Source: Daphnia carinata
Taxonomy: Eukaryota > Arthropoda > Branchiopoda > Diplostraca > Daphniidae
Length of the DNA: 64,000 bases
Assembly (NCBI RefSeq): GCF_022539665.2
Contig: NC_081332.1
Coordinates: 7,344,303-7,408,302 of the forward strand
Direction: 5' to 3'
The notes below the pieces were generated by a model. That model had not been told where the DNA came from, searched no databases, and was given only the letters and a program-made list of their open reading frames with translations. Position numbers and translations under genes: made by a program. Position 1 is the first letter of the stretch, and every line of letters begins with the position of its first letter. Below, piece by piece: positions 47,945 to 59,280 of this stretch.

Positions 47945-48475
47945 TGCCCGTCGATCCTCTCTCTGCCCGTCAAGCCACTCTTTGCTCGTCAAACCACTCT
48001 TTGCCCGCCTAACCACTTTCTGCCAATCAACCCACTGTCTGCCCGTCAACCCACACTCTTCCCGTCAACCCACATGCTGCCCGCAAAAATGCCTGTTGGG
48101 GGCACATCTGCCTTTTTTTGCATTTGCCCACCCTTTTGTCACAGTCTTCGCCCGTCAAAACGCCCGCTATAGTTGTCCGCCCACCCACATTTTGCTTCTG
48201 CTCGCTAAGAAGCCCGCTGTTATTCCCCGTCGACTATCTTGCTGCCCGTCGGCCCACTCGCTGGCTGCCAAAACGACTGATATAGTTGCCCATATACCTT
48301 TTGCTTGTTTTTGCCTGTCTTTCCCTCATAGTCTCAGCCCAGAAACCGTCTCAGTCCCTCTGCCCGTCTTGTCTCGAATAGTCTCTGCCCGTCAACCCCC
48401 TTTGCCCACCAAAAAACCCGCTGTAGTTGCCCGTCTTCCACAGTATAGTCTCTGCCCGTCGGCTTACGTACTGTC
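47945..48475 (+). repeat. Degenerate minisatellite based on TGCCCGTCAACCCAC
   Basis: TGCCCGTC or close variants recur more than ten times at spacings of roughly 20-40 bases, with linkers such as AACCCACT and CTCT. Regularity is highest at 47945-48080 and falls afterwards. It creates a long Pro/Ser/Cys-rich frame that is not a gene. Confidence 0.75.
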
Positions 48476-51400
48476 GCTAACCCGTTTTAAGCTAAGCCCA
48501 TATAAGCTAAGACTGGAAAATTGCCTAAACCCACATTTACTCCCACATTTTAGTCTTCCAAATCCCCATCCCACCAATTCACTACAGCCGACAGCGGTTT
48601 TGACGTAGTCCCCTCGCCAGCCAATCACAGCAAATGCACAGCGTGACAGACTCCTCTCCCAATTTCTGTGTTGCTTTATAGAGTAGAGATGTGAATAATT
48701 ATGACATTTAATTTTTCTCATTTACCATAAATACACCTGTGTGTACAGAGGGAAGTAAAAAATTTCTGTGAAATTTATTATTTCACTGGGGTAATAAAAA
48801 AATTTCCTCAGTTCAAATTATCCCAGGGGTATTGCGATAGGCGGAGGCCTCTGTAATGAATTCAGTAATAAAACTGAAACAAAATTGTCCCAAGGAGATC
48901 AGTGTATGCGCGATAAAACGAACATCGCGAAAAATTCAAAGTTTTTATGAAATAGCAGTTGCATAAGGCCGAACGAGAGCTTAAAAAATGATTTTTGACG
49001 TCCCTCCTCCGCCAGAAATAGCCTGAAATTTTCAAAAAAGAAGCAATAAGAAAAAGAAAGAAAACCTCACCTCTGAAAAGAAGAAACAGCACCTCTGCAA
49101 TTTTTACAGAAGTGCTCGTCGAGATCTATCGATTTATGTACAATTTACCTTGAGAAACATGGAAAGAAAAATTGTGAAAAGAATTCGTTAATCCCTCTTT
49201 TTAAGTTGGCCGCTGCCTCGCTGAGGTACAATCCTCACATTATCGTTATATGGAGCTAGTGATTTCTTTTCCTGGGAATTGCCTAGATGAGGTAACCGCC
49301 AATAAGCTTTATTTTTTTGAGGGAATGCCTGTTGTTAGAAGGAAGAGTGAAAAAACAACGTAAGAAATTTTACTACAGTATAGTCTTATTATAGAAGAGA
49401 ATTGCTCTATATCAGTCAACGGGAAAAGGCAGATTTTTTATAGTCACTGTAGTAATTGTGTCCTAACTGCCTTACATTCTGGTTGAAACTGGTTGTATTG
49501 GTTAGGCCCTACATTGGATGACAACTAAATGTAAACTGGCAATACAATATAACATTTTCCTTTTCGTAACCAAACAAAGAAGAAGAAGAAGAGTAAAAAA
49601 AAAGCAATCTCGATACGAACATCTGGTTACATGACAAAAGAAACACTGCATGTGGTGGATATTGCTACAAAAACACAGTCATCGTGAAATTGAATTAGCA
49701 TAACGTGAACGTTGATCTAAAATAATACGATAGTGGGCTAGTCTAGGAGAAAAAAATGTAACGTGATCAGGACATAATGAATATTGTTGACGGCTAACGA
49801 TTATTTCCATATCAACAAGCGAGACGTGTCACTCTTTCTTCGCTGGAACACACCGAATGCGATTTGTCTGGCCGTTCTTGAGTTTGAAGAATCACCCTTG
49901 CTTTCGTTGAATGAGAGCGTCTCTGGCCTGCTGATTCAAATTCATGTAAGTTCCCAGTGTTGCAAGTGCTGTCATCTTTTGTCAAATTTTATTAGAGTGC
50001 TTGTTTTCCTCTTATTGTATACTTGCCTTTCTACCCCTCGAGGTCAGGTCGAACCTGAGTCGACCTCTGGTCTCTCTTTTAATTAGAGAGCGAGTCGGGA
50101 TTTGGCCCGATGTCCGATAAGACCTTAAGAGGGGGCTCTGCTGTCAGCTGGGCACCCTCGCATAAGTCCTTAAGAAGGACCTTTGCGTGAGCTGGCTTCC
50201 CTTCGACGGGTGTCTGTAATAGTATCTTGTGTGCCATTTAGTATAATCCTTGTTGTAATTTCTGTGGCATTGTACATGCACATAAGAGAAACTGTAACAC
50301 CAGTGTCACACCCCACAAACTCTAGCAGACCTCTCGCCTCCGAAAGACTGCCTGCAGCGCTTCTATACACCACACTATTTAACTTCCGAGGTGTATCCCA
50401 TTTGTATCTATCCCGTTTTTCTACGTCTCTCACAGAAAAGGTTTTCAACCATTAATTAAAAATAAAAATATACAAAACATATATATTTAGAGATATTTTC
50501 TTTATTCTTCACCTGATATAACTTTACTTTTTTTATTTTTACGCATAGAAAAGTGTAGGCTGTGATTCTTCTTAAAGACGTTAACACTATAAGAAACCTT
50601 TACTAAATAGGAATTGTTAAAATAGACCTAAGTAAAAGAATATGATATTTATATTTACCTTATTGATCTTATAATTGACGGAGAAGACAGCCTTTCTGTC
50701 ACACTTCTCCTACGAATGGCGCAAACACCCGCGAATGTAGAACTCAATGTCATAGTTTTGATTCTCTTTCACCTGGAGACGGGAATCGCACGGACGGTAC
50801 CCATTTCAAAAAATTTTTTAATTAAAAGAACCAACAATGTACATATATAAAAGTATTGGTAGTAACTAAATATGGCAGTATTTTTATTCTACAGCTCGCT
50901 GAAGCAATATTCCCCCCCCCCCCTTTTTTTTTGGTTTTTGCGGCCAATGTGTAAGAAGCGCAAATTGGATCGGAAAAAAGTTTTTTCATCACGCGATATA
51001 CCGCAACATTGAGTGATCGTCCACCTCTTCGTGTAAACACATATTTTTTCGAAAAAAATCTTTCCAGATTATATAAACAAAATTTTTTGAACGTTTTTGA
51101 TACATTTTCCGAGTGATAAGCTTTGGGAGCGTAGGAGGCACTCCCAAAAGGAATTGCTACTGTTAGGAAAGAAATCTTGTAAAAAATTGCTAATATTTGA
51201 CTTAACAATACTACTAAATTTGTTATCATTCGTTTTTGTCACCAAACTTCTGAGGCCACTTTTGCAAGCCAAATATTGTTGCAGCATATCCAGTGTGTTG
51301 AAATGGCTGTAAGGTTGATGGCGAAACGGATCACCTAATGACGCTGTAGTTTCCTTACTTAAACTGGATCTGAAAATAATAGAATAGTAAGTACTGGTGA

Positions 51401-53096
51401 AGAAGATTTTGGAAAAATTTAACTTGTACGATTTTTGAACGTGTTGGAATTTTCTGTCTGCCTCGGATTTTCTTTACGGATTTTCTATCCGTCCATGGAG
51501 CCGGATGATCTAAATCCCATCATCAGCTATAACTTCATCAGTACCTCCTTTTGCAGCTCAAAATCTAATTTCCTGATATGCTATATATTTAAAATAACCA
51601 AGAATTCGAGTGAAACTTATAGTCATAATTTACTCGCTTATCAATCACCTTGTTCTTAATTAAAAATTTCTGTATTCATGGCATAATCTCTTTCCAAATA
51701 ATCATTGCTTATAGACGTGTTTCCTATTTGCACATATTTTACTTAGTTTTCCTGTAATGCTTCTTCAGAAACAAGAAAATGGATGTAGGGAGATAAATCT
51801 AAAAAGGTAGGCTACATTACCTTCAACTTACATAGTGGTCAGAGTTTTTGAACTAGGTACAGTGCGAGCTACTATTTCGAAATCCCAATAAAAAAAATTC
51901 TTCGCGCTATGCTCACTTTGGGAAAGTTTACAGGCTGAGGCCATTGATGGTTGCAGGAGTTCACTGTTGTTGATTTTTAAGAGACGTATTGATGGAAATG
52001 TTGTAACCCGAATTGTACAACCAAAAATTCCTTCTCGATCTGTAGGGTTCATATTTCTGCTGAATATCAGTCAGAGTTCTGGACGCAAATTCAAGCGGCT
52101 ATTGCAGTTGCATAAAAAACGGACCGATTCCTATCGGCGCGGAAGAAAAAATCGAACAATTAAAAGATTAACAAACTAGACTCTGCCGTTTTTACACTTC
52201 CAAATCCATTGCCAGTATTACTGTCCCACTGCCGCTCCGTGTTTGCACTGAGTAACAATCGCAAGAAAGGCATTTTTGAAAAAAAGTATTACAGAACTTC
52301 GATCGTTGGCCATTCCCCAAAAATGGCTGAAATTTTTTTTCAGGTTGGTTGAAAGACGATATGGGCGCTATTATCTCGGGATCTGGGTTCGAAATTCGTC
52401 TCAAATGGCCGATAAGCTTGATTTCCGGTTGACACTTATACACTTATCCATGTTCAGTCTTACTGCCGGTTAACGTTTAAACAGTGACCCCAGTCAGGAA
52501 GTATGTTCTTCGAGTGTCACCCCAAATACAAAAAATTATCAAAGTATACCTCGACTACCGACAAGTTGCTAAATAACTCTACTGCCATTGGTTGATATGC
52601 TTCAGTAAGAGATTATAATCCAAAAAGCAACACGAAAAACATACCTACCGAATAGGGTAGTTATGGTGGTTAAAAACCTTGACTCTTGCGTCGACTGCAC
52701 TTAAATTAATCCTGAGGTCGCGTCTATTGTAGAGAAGTAACGGACTTTTCCTACCCTTCAAACAATTTCCTGGTCCGACGGAACTTAAATATGTTGACGT
52801 TTTACTTCCTTGTTTCGATCATACGGGACAAGACTTCCCTATTCGAGTTCTGTGCTACCATCATTGGGCTTACCCAATTTGTTGGTTTACAAACTTTTAC
52901 GATTAACTTCAGATCCGCTATTCATTTGAGTTTGGCTAGTACTGAACTTCTGATTTTAAAAAGCATTCGTTGAACTGGACGAACTATTAGAACGACTAGT
53001 TGCTTGATTTGAGTGTGATGACTTGTTGGTAGTTTGCCGATTGCTCTAACCACTATTGCATACTTATTGAGAGTGGAGTTAAATGAGGCCTGATTA
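48476..53096. other. Long spacer before the second gypsy element
   Basis: No gene with domains was found on either strand. It holds a C run followed by a T run at about 50913-50935 and a palindromic cluster GAGGTC...GACCTC at 50040-50067. An AT-rich part lies near 50450-50520. The rest is unremarkable. Confidence 0.5.
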
Positions 53097-53827
53097 TGTA
53101 ACGAATCGTCTAGCGAAGCCCCTTCTTACCTTCTTTCTCAATAGACTAGAACCTCATACCTGTAGCCCCTTGTTACTCAGAGCCTTCATTTACTAACCTA
53201 GTTGTAAACTCCCTTAAGAATATAAAAATAATGAAGACATGTCTGGGCACGCTGGCTAAAAATAGATTTATTTCGGTTGGTCCGAGATTGCCCGAAATGG
53301 CCTAAAACCGCCCGACCGATTTCTAGCTATCGTCCAAATTCGTTCGATACCGCCCGAATTTGCCCGCCTATACCTCTTCATTGCGCCCAAAATCGCCCGA
53401 TATCGCCGCCTATCCGTTAACACTGTCCCGTAGGACTCTCACGGTCGATGGCTAACATATAAGAAGCCATCGACAACTCACAGTAGTTAGTCGATCCTGG
53501 AAGAACTATCTCGTGTAGACCTTCAGCGCCCTTCCGAGCCGCTACCTCCTCCTCTCCAGCTGAAGCGTAAGTCTTCTCTTAATAATATTCGCTACTTGTC
53601 TTAGCTATCCATTGGTCGTGTAAGCCAAGTAACTTGATACGCCACTGGAGGCCCTTGCCTTCGATCTGTTCAATCTATTGACTACTTGTAATCTCTTAAT
53701 ACACGTTATTCTATCGTACACGTATTGTCTTACGCTTATTTGTACACGACATTGTGAGTAGCAGCGCCGCGTTTAGTTGTATTTTCAGTATTGGAGGCAA
53801 CATGACAACGTCGTGTCCTCCTCTACA
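53097..53827 (+). repeat. 5' LTR of the second gypsy element
   Basis: The LTR starts TGTAACGAATCG and ends CTCTACA, 731 bases. The start matches 63775 onwards. U3 holds a cluster of GCCCGA words (53289-53400) and a TATA-like CATATAAGA in the loop of a 10-base-pair hairpin. Confidence 0.9.
53444..53474 (+). promoter_or_regulatory. LTR promoter candidate: hairpin with TATA in the loop
   Basis: GTCGATGGCT (53444-53453) and its exact complement AGCCATCGAC (53465-53474) flank AACATATAAGA. An initiator-like TCACAGTAG lies just downstream. Whether the hairpin matters is unknown. Confidence 0.5.
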
Positions 53828-53829
53828 TC

Positions 53830-53842
53830 TGGTGGCAGCGGT
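53830..53842 (+). other. Primer-binding site, tRNA-Leu type
   Basis: TGGTGGCAGCGGT begins two bases after the LTR end. It is complementary to a tRNA 3' end of the form ...CCGCTGCCA plus CCA, as in tRNA-Leu(AAG) recalled from other animals. It sets where minus-strand DNA synthesis starts. Confidence 0.7.
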
Positions 53843-53859
53843 TTTTGAACTCACTTACA

Positions 53860-55584
53860 ATGTCGTTGTATACAGGTGCTAAGCCTAAGACAAAACGTAC
53901 CTTTTTAAAAAAAACTAGCAAATCTGATGACACTTCTACAGAAATTTTTGATAACCCCAATTCCACAAACGAATTAACTCAGTCTGTCACTTATATGACC
54001 TTCGACCCCTTACCCTTTCGGAAAAGATCTACCCGTTCTACACTCAATTACGCACCATTGAACCAAGTAGATAACCCAGAGGCTATTTTACGATCCAAGC
54101 GGATACGCGTTCAGGACACCGATAGCACAAACCTGTCTCTCGTAGAAAAGATTGCTAACTTCTTTTCACCAAAAAAATCGCCGACGAAACAGTCTAATTT
54201 ATCAATAAGTCGTGAAATTCTACACGGAGAGTACATGGAGATAGAGACCATAGCTACCGAATTAAGCCCTATTCTCCCGGCAACACAGACCGCCCTTATT
54301 CCTGAATCACTTAGCATAAGCGAACCCCCCAAAATCTGTCTAGTAATTGGCGAAGAAGACCAAACACAACTCAACGTCCCGACAAATAATTCGGTTTTAG
54401 AAGAAACCGAACCGGTCAATAAGATCAGCATAGAAAATAACGAAACCATCATACCCCATCACGATTTGGTAGACAATCACACCACAGAAAAAACGAACGA
54501 AACTATTAGTGAAAACCTAACAAAAAACACAATATCCGACACTCCAAACCCTTCCCCTACAGCTTCCGATTCATTCTTCGAGTTAGTCGATCGCCTCTCA
54601 GGTCACCTCCACATTGCACCACCAAATACCGACACCAACACCCCACCGACAGATATTCCATCACACACGCTCAACTCAACCATAGAAGTCATTAACAACC
54701 CCATACCTTTTGTACCTTACGTCGGTATCGACGACATCCATGCGGCTCTAAGCCAACACAGCAACGCTATTGGCGGAGACGAAGAGAGCAACGATATCAT
54801 AGAATTCCCCCTAAAAACCGAACCAACGCATGGAAAAGTGGATAATCACCACAAGAATCGTGACATTACACAACCAATACGCCCATACACTTCGACAGGA
54901 ATTACTACGTATACGGCCGGCATACCCGCAAGCCAGTGTAATAATCACCTATATAACAACGACACTAGAGGAAAAACCATCCGAACAACAAATTCACTCC
55001 CTGCGACAGGCCATTCGGCGTGCACACCTAGAGATTTGCGACCAACACTCCCACTTTCCACTTCCACCTCACTTTTTCGACCTAATACGCAAACTAGTCG
55101 AACTCGGAAGACGAAACTTACGGAAGTCCAACAAACCGCAAAACAGGCAGCGAACGATCTGACAGTCCTTTTGTGTGCATTTGTGACCGCTGCCTTAACC
55201 GAAACCAAGTCTATCCTGCACTTCATCAAAACAACGGATCATTTCGTGCAAACAGCACAAGCATTCACAGAAGTGCTCCAGAAGCAAGCACAGCCCAAGC
55301 GCGCGACACACCAGGGAATTCACTCTCTTATACAGCCACTCAAAAACCTTGCAACGATTCTGAACACAAAGCAGCAGATAGCAATCACGCTATTCTGTAC
55401 CAGAATCAGCCAACTGATCAAACCACTGCTAGACCTCAGCCGCGTTACAGTTCTCTTGCCGTCATTGAAGGCCAAAGTTCAGCTTCTCGGAACCCAAATA
55501 CAAACCAACAAGTTTATTATCCTCCACAAGAAATACAAAACCCTTACACTCTCGGGATTGATACTAATCGAGCTCAGCCTCTAG
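53860..55584 (+). CDS. gag: gag, N-terminal region of the second gypsy element
   Basis: ATG at 53860 is the first after the primer-binding site and opens a frame of 574 residues. The start is basic (TGAKPKTKRTFLKK), with a KIANFFSPKKSPTK segment that could be a nuclear signal. Long Ser/Thr/Pro/Asn-rich, probably disordered stretches follow. From about 54900 other frames also read like protein: 54930-55160 in a second frame (SLRQAIRRAHLEICDQHSHF), and the capsid frame from 55173. The single ATG frame may therefore cross one or more one-base changes. Gag packages the RNA; this N-terminal extension has no domain I recognise. Confidence 0.6.
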   Translation: MSLYTGAKPKTKRTFLKKTSKSDDTSTEIFDNPNSTNELTQSVTYMTFDPLPFRKRSTRSTLNYAPLNQVDNPEAILRSKRIRVQDTDSTNLSLVEKIANFFSPKKSPTKQSNLSISREILHGEYMEIETIATELSPILPATQTALIPESLSISEPPKICLVIGEEDQTQLNVPTNNSVLEETEPVNKISIENNETIIPHHDLVDNHTTEKTNETISENLTKNTISDTPNPSPTASDSFFELVDRLSGHLHIAPPNTDTNTPPTDIPSHTLNSTIEVINNPIPFVPYVGIDDIHAALSQHSNAIGGDEESNDIIEFPLKTEPTHGKVDNHHKNRDITQPIRPYTSTGITTYTAGIPASQCNNHLYNNDTRGKTIRTTNSLPATGHSACTPRDLRPTLPLSTSTSLFRPNTQTSRTRKTKLTEVQQTAKQAANDLTVLLCAFVTAALTETKSILHFIKTTDHFVQTAQAFTEVLQKQAQPKRATHQGIHSLIQPLKNLATILNTKQQIAITLFCTRISQLIKPLLDLSRVTVLLPSLKAKVQLLGTQIQTNKFIILHKKYKTLTLSGLILIELSL

Positions 55585-56998
55585 TCCAAATCGACACACA
55601 TACGTCGTATCCGACAGGAACGGACTTCAAGACAACCGAAGGAAATACAAAAACCTGGGAGCTCCACGGCGATCGCTCACCCCCCCAATCGATCGAACAC
55701 AAAGAGCATTCATTCAAGGGAAAAGAGACCTATAATTTCAATACCGAGAACAATCAAGAAATGGCATCGCCGCCCAATACCCACCGAAAAACCGAACAAC
55801 AAAAAGGCAGGGAAGCTATTACCATGCTGAATCAACTCCAAAATTTTTCGGGGAGTCCCGCCGTCCGCTTCGATCGTTGGATTAAACTTTTCGACAACGT
55901 CGTCGACATGTCCAACTGGGACAATTCCGAAATAATTAGCATGCTGTCAACTAAAATGTCAGGCGAAGTTTATGACTTATTACAAAATATCTTGGAATCT
56001 AGCGATACTTACGAGTACGAAGACATAAAAAAACTCTTCCAAGAAAATTACCACGGTTCCGAAGACATCGATTTCTACCAAATCCAGTTCGACGAAATAC
56101 AACGAAAACCGAAAGAGAATATTTTAAATTACGCCTATAGACTAAAAACTCTCTATAAACGCGATTATCCCTCCAATTACCAAGAAACGCCCGAAGAACA
56201 AACAACGCAACTAAGATTACTTAGGCAAAAATTCCTGCAAGGACTTGAAGCGGAACTACAAAACATCGTAAGACACAAAATGGTGTCCATTTTGAAGAGC
56301 TGGTGTCCATCACACAGAAATACGCAAAGCGCGTCCAGCCGGATATAATAGAAAAAGACAAACGGATATTTGTTAATGCAGTGACAAATACCCCAAATGA
56401 TACAGCAATATTAAACGCAATCGAAAAACAAAGTGACCATATCAACTCAATCGCCTCTTGCCTGAAAATAGCCACCACGGAACCTACTCGACAAGAAACA
56501 AACATATCGCCCGAATTGGACAGCAAAATCGACCGCCTAACGGATGTCATTACGAATCTAGGCAACCTCATGCGCACGAACTTCCGACAAGAGAATGGAA
56601 ACCATTACCCAATAAGAAACAACCCCAATTATCCCCCTAAACAGGTCAACTTCTCAGACTCCGCCCCAAGTAACACTTTCACTCGCCAAGGCCAAATGAA
56701 TGGGTTCCGTCAGCCTTTCACAAATACTTTCGGTAAACACAACGAAAACACCCCAGGTCAACAACCCTCCCAGCAAAACAGGTCGGCGCAAAACGCCACA
56801 GGGTGTTCCAACTGCGGACTCACAAACCATAGCATTGAATCTTGCTTCCGATTCCTAAGGCAACAGACAACCCCGGGAACGCCACCTACCTGTTATGTTT
56901 GCCAACAGTTGGGGCATATAGCGAAATTTTGCCCCAATAAGAAAAACTTAATAAGGTCCAATGAAATTAAGGATGCTACGAATCAGGGAAACGAATAA
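55380..56998 (+). pseudogene. gag: gag, capsid and nucleocapsid region
   Basis: The capsid part contains FSGSPAVRFDRWIKLFDNVV and helices such as EDIKKLFQENYHG and ILNYAYRLKTLYKRDY, typical of gypsy gag. Near 56285, in a stretch with a repeated TGGTGTCCAT, the frame moves by one base to an FEELVSITQKYA segment. The nucleocapsid holds two CCHC zinc knuckles: CSNCGLTNHSIESC near 56808 and CYVCQQLGHIAKFC near 56890. Gag stops with TAA at 56996-56998, directly after a slippery site. Confidence 0.85.
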
Positions 56999-59280
56999 GG
57001 GCCGGCCTTAGAATAGGGTCGACAGAGAATAGGTCAGTAAGCCCCGAACCATTATCATCAGTCGCAAAAATTACAGCATTCAGTAAATCAGCAGCCCCAC
57101 GACTTTCCGTAAAGATTCACAATACTCCGTTTAAAGCATTATTCGATACTGGCGCGGCTAGGAGCCTATTACATATAGATATTTTTAATCAAATAACGTC
57201 GGAACATCAACTAAGTTGCTCTGAGTCTGACGTAGAATTATACGACGTGCACAATAGGAAACTGTTCACATCAGGGATAGTCTCCCTACCTGTTGTTTAC
57301 GGCGCCAATATACTAGACCAAGAATTTATTGTCACGAATGGTATTTGTGAAGCATGTATATTGGGTTTGGACGCCGCAGACAAACACGAGTTTATTTTTG
57401 ATGGCCGCTCTAAAACAATATTCCTCGCCCGTGACAGACCAGAAAGTAAACTAGAAGTAAAACAAGAGGGTTTATTACCGAAGGGCCAAGAGCCAATAGT
57501 TAAAACAACCATGACTTTAGTTAAAAGGGTCTTAATTGCCCCCAGATCTTCTCAAGTCGTGGAAGCCACATTTCAGGAGACTGGTAATATTATGGACACC
57601 AGTCCTCTCTTTTTATTTTCCCAGAGTATGGATTTACCTGAAGGAATATTTATAGGCGATTTTGTAAATGCTAGGAACAGAAACGGAAGATATCAGATCG
57701 TTGTGGAAAATAAATCTAATAGGGCACATAATCTGCCGAGGGATAGTCCCCTAGGAGAGGTAGAACTTTCTTGTCAACTGATAGGCAAAGTATCATCAGG
57801 TCAAGAGTCTGCTTCTCAGGCGAATCCTCCCAACGAGGAACACGTACCAGAACCGGATATCAACCCCCAATATAAAAAACCGTTAGCGGCACTTCTTAGT
57901 GAATTTACTGAACTATTTGCGACAAAAGACTCCGGATTAGGGAGTACAGGGTTGATTAAACACTTCATTGATACAGAAGGGAAAGGGCCTATTCGACTTC
58001 GACCTTACCGTACAGGCCAGGGCCAAAAAGAAGAATTAGAGAAACAAATAAAAGAAATGTTGCAAGCGAACGTAATAAGGCATTCAACATCCCCATGGGC
58101 AGCACCAGTAATCTTAGTAGTCAAGAAAACAGGGGAAATGCGTTTTTGTATCGACTATAGGAAACTAAATACCTTAACAAAAAAAGACTCTTACCCACTT
58201 CCAAGAATTGATAGCACTCTCGATAGACTGTACGGAAAAAATTCTTTACAACCTTGGATCTGGCCTCAGGCTATCGGCAGATCGAACTAGAAGAATCATC
58301 TAAAGAAAAAACTGCCTTTATCGTAGAAAATAACCTATACGAATTTGTTAGAATGCCTTTTGGATTATGTAATGCGCCGGCTACCTTCCAGCGATTAATG
58401 AACCATATATTAAGAGATGTTGCAGGTCAGAAAGCCCTAGTTTATTTAGATGACGTAATTATTTTTTCCGACTCCTTCGAAAGCCATCTGAGCGACATTC
58501 GGGAAGTCTTCTCTTTAATTAAAAACGCAAAAAAAATAAAACGCATAAAAATTAAAACTAAAGAAATGTCAATTCATGAAACAAGCAGTAAATTATCTGG
58601 GGCATATCATTTCCACCGACGGTATCGGCCCGGACCCAGACAAAATAGACAAAATAGCTAATTATAAAGTTCCAACGTCAGCCGAAGAAGTACGATCCTT
58701 TTTAGGATTAGCTGGGTATTATCGACGCTTTATCGAAAATTTCGGAGCTATTGCCCAACCCTTAACCGCAAAAACCCATAAAAATGCATTAAACAGATCC
58801 TTCGTCTGGTCGGATGACGATCAAAAGGCTTTCGAAAAACTGCGTACATTTTTAATCACTCCCCCACTATTAGCATACCCTAACTTCGACCTCGAACTTT
58901 TATTGTTCACCGATGCCTGCGATTACGGAATCGGCTCTGTTCTTTCACAGATACAACACGGTGTAGAAAAACCCATAGCATGCGCGAGTCGACAACTAAA
59001 ACCGGCTAAACAAAAATACGCTACAGTAGAAAAAGAGGCATTAGCAGTTGTATTCTCTATTAAGCATTTCCGACACTACTTGCTAGATAAACCATTTACG
59101 GTGATTAGCGATCACCGCCCTCTTCAATGGTTGGAAGAACAGAAAGACAACAACGGCAGATTAGGCCGTTGGGCTATTTTATTAGCCGGTACCAACTACA
59201 AAATTAAGTATCGGCCAGGACGCGTACACCAAAACGCCGATTGCCTGTCACGCCTTCGTCGCTCATATTCATATGGATAA
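56971..59280 (+). pseudogene. pol: pol: protease, reverse transcriptase and RNase H of the second gypsy element
   Basis: The protease has the active-site DTGA at 57145-57156. RT begins near 57880; [11 protein letters not shown] lies near 58138. Near 58236 a run of six A is one short, and the frame moves into [13 protein letters not shown] is near 58445. A second change lies in the A-rich stretch 58525-58570, after which NYLGHIIS resumes. RNase H shows TDACDYGIG (58910), EKEALAVV (59030), SDHRPLQW (59107) and HQNADCLSR (59230). The domain order and sizes are standard. If the homopolymer breaks are sequence errors the gene could be intact; as written it is not. Confidence 0.88.
56986..56992 (+). 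promoter_or_regulatory. Probable -1 ribosomal frameshift site (GGGAAAC) between gag and pol
   Basis: In the gag frame the bases read G GGA AAC, the X XXY YYZ pattern. The gag stop TAA comes one codon later (56996). The pol frame, in the -1 position, is open from 56971 and carries the protease. A GC-rich GGGCCGGCC palindrome starts 7-8 bases downstream and could aid pausing. Confidence 0.75.

Noticed and set aside
47982-48608. 208-codon Pro/Ser/Cys-rich plus-strand frame
   Set aside because: It is produced by the TGCCCGTC minisatellite; no start context, domain or splice support.
50030-50445. Palindromic GAGGTC...GACCTC cluster as a solo LTR or other element end
   Set aside because: No TG...CA ends or flanking duplication could be defined.
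50913-50935. C run followed by T run
   Set aside because: Simple homopolymers with no associated structure; likely slippage or sequence noise.
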